From Spirochaetaceae bacterium (GTDB lineage Bacteria; Spirochaetota; Spirochaetia; Treponematales; Breznakiellaceae): a DNA stretch of 10,044 nt. Shown here one piece after another: positions 7,459 to 10,044 of the stretch (the first letter of the stretch is position 1; the number at the start of each line of letters is the position of its first letter). A program made the translations under genes and the position numbers. The stretch is from contig JAIRSS010000096.1 of the NCBI GenBank assembly GCA_031255315.1, positions 1 to 10,044 on the forward strand, written 5' to 3'. The notes below the pieces were generated by a model. The model ran no database searches, had not been told where the DNA came from, and saw only the letters and a program-made list of their open reading frames with translations.

Positions 7459-9140
7459 GAGAACAGCTTATCCACTCTTTCCATTATTTCAAGCATGGAC
7501 AACAGAGCTTCGCGCATATCTTCGGCCTCTTCCTTATTTCCCAGGAGGAGCGCTTCTTTGATCCGCCGCACCATGATCCCGACATCAGCGCCCACATCCT
7601 TACCCGACGCGATGAGCTTTTCCGCCTTGCGTATCAGGGGACGGAAACCCCGCGCCCCTTCCGCCTCTTCCCACTTGGACAGATCCAAAAGAGGCCCGGC
7701 CTTTACCCCGGTAGTGCTGATTTCGGCGGAAACCTGCTTGCCCGTGGAAACCACGCTTGCCTTTACCTGGAGGATGCCGTTCATGTCGTAGCCGAAGGTT
7801 ACCTCGATCTGTTCTTTTCCCATTCTGGCGGCGGGGATGCCGCTAAGGAGTACCTCGCCGAGCCGCTCGTTGTTATCCGGGTCCGAAGACTCGCCCTGAT
7901 ACACGTCGATGATCACCTCGGTCTGGTAATCTTCGGCGGGGAGGTACATTTTTGCTTTTTCGGTAGGAATCGTGGTGTTTCGGGGAATGATGGGGTCAAA
8001 GACTATGTGTTTACCGAACAAACCGTCCCGCACGGGGGCCGTTCCGAGGGTGTAGGGACAGACATCGGTAAGGACCAGGTCTTCGTTGTTGATGCTGCCC
8101 TCAATAAGCCCCGCCTGAATAGCCGCGCCTCGCGCCACCGTCAGGTCCGGGTCTACCAGGGAATGGGGAACCTTGCCGAGGGTCTCCTCCACAAGGCGCT
8201 TTACGCAGGGAACCCGCGTCGAACCCCCTACAAGAAGCACGATCTGCAAATCCTCGCGGCTCAGTTTCGCGTCTCCCAGGGCGCTCAGCATGGGGTCTTT
8301 GGTGGAAGAAACCTTTTCCGCCACCCATTCCTCAAAATCCCGGCGGCTCACGGTCTTTTCCACCGAAACAGGCTTTCCGTCCTTGCCGGTTAAGAGGAAG
8401 GGCAAAGACACCTTAAACTCATCCTGCCTGCTCAAGGCGATTTTACAGTCCTCCGCGGCTTTTTTCAGCCGCATGACGGCCCGCTCATCCCCCGCGGGAT
8501 CGGCAAGATGCCTCATGATGATTTCGTCAAAATCCTTGCCCCCAAGGTGATTGTTGCCGCTGCTTGCTTTTACGTCGATGATCCCCTCAAAGAGCTCAAG
8601 GACCGTAACATCCAGAGTACCGCCGCCCAGGTCGTAGACCAGCACGTTTTTACATTCCTTGAGGTTTGCGAGGCCGTAGTCCAGCGCCGCCGCAGTGGGC
8701 TCGTTGATGATGCGTTCCACTTGCAGCCCCGCCAGTTCCCCGGCCTTCGCCGTTGCCCGGCGCTGTACGTCGGTAAAGTAGGCCGGCACGGTGATCACGG
8801 CGCGGTCGATCTTTTCGTTCAGGCTGTCTTCAGCGCAACGGACCAGGTAGCGCAGGAGCATGGCCTGGATATCTTCGGGCGCGTATTCCTTTCCGTGAAC
8901 CTTGAGCTTTTCGCCGCTGCCGGTGAGCCGTTTAACTTCTATAAAGGTACACTCGGGCCGGGTAAAAAGATATTCGGCGGCTTCCTCGCCCACGAGAACT
9001 TGCCCGTCCTCCCCGATGTGCACCACCGAAGGGGTAATCAGTTTACCCAGGGTGTTAGGGATCAGCCGCGCCGCGCCGTCAACAATACAACCGATTTCCG
9101 ATGTGGATGTTCCTAAATCTATGCCTACTATTCTGCTCAT
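7455..9140 (-). CDS. hscC: HscC-type Hsp70 chaperone
   Basis: The 561-residue protein is an Hsp70 with a complete ATPase domain. Phosphate-1 loop GIDLGTSTSEIG is at 6-17, the catalytic lysine at Lys70 (EVKRLTG), AVITVPAYFTD at 114-124, INEPTAAALDYG at 145-156, phosphate-2 loop YDLGGGTLDVTVLEL at 169-183, and LVGGSTRVP at 303-311. The linker region (LTDVCPYTLG, 357-366) and the start of the substrate-binding domain (FDPIIPRNTTIPTEKAKMY, 381-399; DVYQGESSDPDNN; VTFGYDMNGILQVKA) match the HscC branch more than DnaK, as does the length (E. coli HscC is 556 residues). The C-terminal lid is short and there is no DnaK-like tail. The ATG overlaps the GrpE-like stop by four bases and has AGGAGG nine bases upstream. 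It is cytoplasmic and part of a chaperone operon with exchange factor and J protein. HscC clients are poorly known. The family call is strong; the HscC subgroup is good but made from memory. Confidence 0.9.
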   Translation of the reverse strand: MSRIVGIDLGTSTSEIGCIVDGAARLIPNTLGKLITPSVVHIGEDGQVLVGEEAAEYLFTRPECTFIEVKRLTGSGEKLKVHGKEYAPEDIQAMLLRYLVRCAEDSLNEKIDRAVITVPAYFTDVQRRATAKAGELAGLQVERIINEPTAAALDYGLANLKECKNVLVYDLGGGTLDVTVLELFEGIIDVKASSGNNHLGGKDFDEIIMRHLADPAGDERAVMRLKKAAEDCKIALSRQDEFKVSLPFLLTGKDGKPVSVEKTVSRRDFEEWVAEKVSSTKDPMLSALGDAKLSREDLQIVLLVGGSTRVPCVKRLVEETLGKVPHSLVDPDLTVARGAAIQAGLIEGSINNEDLVLTDVCPYTLGTAPVRDGLFGKHIVFDPIIPRNTTIPTEKAKMYLPAEDYQTEVIIDVYQGESSDPDNNERLGEVLLSGIPAARMGKEQIEVTFGYDMNGILQVKASVVSTGKQVSAEISTTGVKAGPLLDLSKWEEAEGARGFRPLIRKAEKLIASGKDVGADVGIMVRRIKEALLLGNKEEAEDMREALLSMLEIMERVDKLFS

Positions 9141-9763
9141 TCGTCCTGTCCTCCTTCCGTATTGTAATTCTGACCGATATTATCTTGCCTGTCGGATTCA
9201 CTCCCCCGGCTCACTATTACCGCGGCTTTCCGCAGAAGCATATTTTGATACACATAGCCGCTCCGGAGCACCTGAACCACCTGTTCCCGGGGCAGAGGCG
9301 ATTCGGCGCTCGCCTTGACCGTATGAATTTGCGGGTTCAGGGGCTGCCCCTCCTCTCCAAGATGGAATATACCCCGGTCCGCAAGAATGGCGGCGGCATT
9401 TTCCCACAGGAGCCCCGCCTGATGGTTCAGTTCCCCACTGCCGCTCTGCCGCGCATAGGCGCAAAAGTCTTCGAGAAGATCGGCGAGACCTACGGCCGCA
9501 AAGACCAGTTGGTCTGCCCGTGTCTTTTCGGCGTTCGCCCTCTCCTCCAAAGTCCGGGTATCCTGTTCCTTTACCAAATCGTAGATTTCTTCAATTTGCA
9601 GGGAAACGTCAGTCTGCTTCTTGTTGAGTTCCGCTAAAAGCTGCTGTCCCGCCGCCGCGAGTTCCGCGAATTCGTACTGCGGGAGCCTCCCGGTTTCGCG
9701 GGAGAGCAGCTTTTCGAGCTCCGTTTCAAAGTTCAGCATAGCAGTTTGTTGCACTTCGCGCAT
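9137..9763 (-). CDS. GrpE-like nucleotide exchange factor
   Basis: The 208-residue protein begins at an ATG with GGAGGG just upstream; a GTG at 9781 would place that site inside the gene and is rejected. Residues about 35-80 are a charged, coiled-coil-like helix, as in the GrpE dimer stalk. Residues 85-128 are helical (LVFAAVGLADLLEDF). Residues 131-186 match the GrpE beta-wing: GIFHLGEEGQPLNPQIHTVK, then the C-terminal signature VVQVLRSGYVYQNMLLRKAAVIV. The N-terminal part is diverged from housekeeping GrpE. It would promote ADP release from the Hsp70 encoded directly downstream, whose start codon overlaps its stop (ATGA). A tail of about 20 polar residues follows the wing. It is the first gene of the chaperone operon, behind a good promoter. 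It is most likely a dedicated paralogue rather than the main cellular GrpE, because a standard dnaK is not next to it. Confidence 0.82.
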   Translation of the reverse strand: MREVQQTAMLNFETELEKLLSRETGRLPQYEFAELAAAGQQLLAELNKKQTDVSLQIEEIYDLVKEQDTRTLEERANAEKTRADQLVFAAVGLADLLEDFCAYARQSGSGELNHQAGLLWENAAAILADRGIFHLGEEGQPLNPQIHTVKASAESPLPREQVVQVLRSGYVYQNMLLRKAAVIVSRGSESDRQDNIGQNYNTEGGQDE

Positions 9764-9799
9764 AAACCCTCCAAAAAACACCGGTTAGGCGATTTTCTA

Positions 9800-9837
9800 C
9801 CCCGCAAACTGCCAGATTACATCCGGCTGTCATGGGG
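9800..9837 (-). promoter_or_regulatory. Stem-loop at the 5' end of the chaperone operon transcript
   Basis: On the minus strand CCCC and GGGG (9837-9834 and 9803-9800) bracket a core stem GCCGGAT/ATCTGGC, with one G-U pair and loop GTA (9827-9811). The first paired base falls about where transcription from the promoter at 9841-9870 should begin, so the mRNA would start in a hairpin. Such structures commonly protect transcripts from 5'-end decay, or could tune expression. The fold is seen by eye only. Confidence 0.45.
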
Positions 9838-9840
9838 TTT

Positions 9841-9870
9841 AGTATATCGGAAGAAGGGGAACAGATGCAA
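9841..9870 (-). promoter_or_regulatory. Sigma-70-type promoter of the chaperone operon
   Basis: On the minus strand TTGCAT (9870-9865) and TATACT (9846-9841) are separated by 18 bases, close to the consensus. The expected start lies near 9834-9837, about 70 bases before the GrpE-like ATG. No CIRCE inverted repeat (TTAGCACTC-N9-GAGTGCTAA) is present, so HrcA heat-shock control of this operon is not supported by the sequence. Confidence 0.65.
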
Positions 9871-9875
9871 CGCCG

Positions 9876-9906
9876 CGCCGACAGGGTATCGGCGTTTGGT
9901 TTTTTT
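9876..9906 (+). terminator. Intrinsic terminator-like hairpin on the plus strand
   Basis: CGCCGA at 9876-9881 and TCGGCG at 9889-9894 form a perfect stem with a seven-base loop, followed by TTTGG and a run of seven T. An alternative pairing AACGCCG (9869-9875) with CGGCGTT (9890-9896) competes with it. It lies 64 bases before the transposase-like start and next to the -35 of the divergent chaperone promoter. It may keep outside transcription from entering the transposase gene, a common arrangement in insertion sequences, or act as an attenuator. Confidence 0.55.
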
Positions 9907-9969
9907 CCATTTTTCATACTTTTTTCCTGTCCGATTGAAGCAAAACGGCGAGTCAATCCCATATATGAT

Positions 9970-10044
9970 ATGAGACAGACAAGACTTTTGATGAATGATG
10001 TCTGGTATGAAGTGCGAACGGCGATCAACAATCGTGAACCGCTG
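9970..10044 (+). CDS. Start of a possible IS200/RAYT-type transposase (truncated by window end)
   Basis: Only the first 25 codons are in the window, with no stop before the edge. The residues VWYEVRTAINNREPL, preceded by a short basic N terminus, line up with the start of REP-associated tyrosine transposases, where a pattern such as alYHVtsRGNrrEpiF opens the HUH domain. The catalytic HUH and tyrosine motifs lie outside the window, so the call rests on this short resemblance alone. Upstream there is no clear Shine-Dalgarno site and no well-spaced promoter, which fits the low expression usual for transposases. The gene runs divergently from the chaperone operon. Confidence 0.4.
   Translation, partial: MRQTRLLMNDVWYEVRTAINNREPL

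Noticed and set aside
8508..9116. Plus-strand open frame opposite the Hsp70 gene
   Set aside because: It is antisense to strongly conserved Hsp70 ATPase motifs and has no family resemblance of its own.
9726..9833. Short leader open frame (MTAGCNLAVCGV...) ahead of and overlapping the GrpE-like start
   Set aside because: Its ATG lies inside the 5' hairpin without a ribosome binding site and the frame overlaps the GrpE-like start; nothing supports translation.
9746..9973. Plus-strand 75-codon open frame ending at the transposase-like start
   Set aside because: It begins inside the GrpE-like gene, crosses a promoter and a terminator hairpin, and has no recognisable features.

Overview
The window looks like part of a spirochaete chromosome, most likely a Treponema-type organism from a gut or similar community. 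This is an inference. It rests on loosely conserved lipoprotein boxes, a DUF1703-type AAA-ATPase/PD-(D/E)XK nuclease of a kind often multiplied in Treponema genomes, a membrane-bound LuxR-type regulator, and a start fragment that looks like an IS200/RAYT-type transposase. Base composition is GC-rich throughout the coding regions. No rRNA, tRNA or CRISPR array was seen.

Left part (1-998). Two small minus-strand genes lie here. One is a short lipoprotein whose coding sequence contains an uninterrupted run of 59 G (C on the plus strand). The other is an eight-cysteine zinc-ribbon protein. Between them is an unusually hairpin-dense stretch (309-427) that ends in a plus-strand terminator. The region upstream of the next gene carries an inverted pair plus two helically phased direct copies of the heptamer GGTGATT.

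Middle part (999-4029, plus strand). A family 1 sugar-type solute-binding lipoprotein is followed after 22 bases by a membrane-anchored protein with a large extracytoplasmic domain and a C-terminal LuxR-type DNA-binding domain. No ABC permease genes accompany them. The pair may work as a ligand-sensing, one-component regulatory module.

Right part (9970 down to 4060, minus strand). A tightly coupled chaperone operon runs from a good sigma-70-type promoter at 9841-9870. Its genes are a GrpE-like exchange factor, an HscC-type Hsp70, a small TPR-like protein, and a J-domain/TPR/SEC-C protein. The ends of all four genes overlap. The J domain has QPD in place of the normally essential HPD. A DUF1703-type ATPase/nuclease follows 28 bases later on the same strand and converges on the LuxR gene. 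At the right edge the first 25 codons of a plus-strand transposase-like gene begin, running divergently from the chaperone operon.

The strongest candidates for something undescribed are the self-contained HscC-type chaperone operon with a QPD J protein, the poly-G lipoprotein, and the solute-binding-protein/LuxR pair with its heptamer array.
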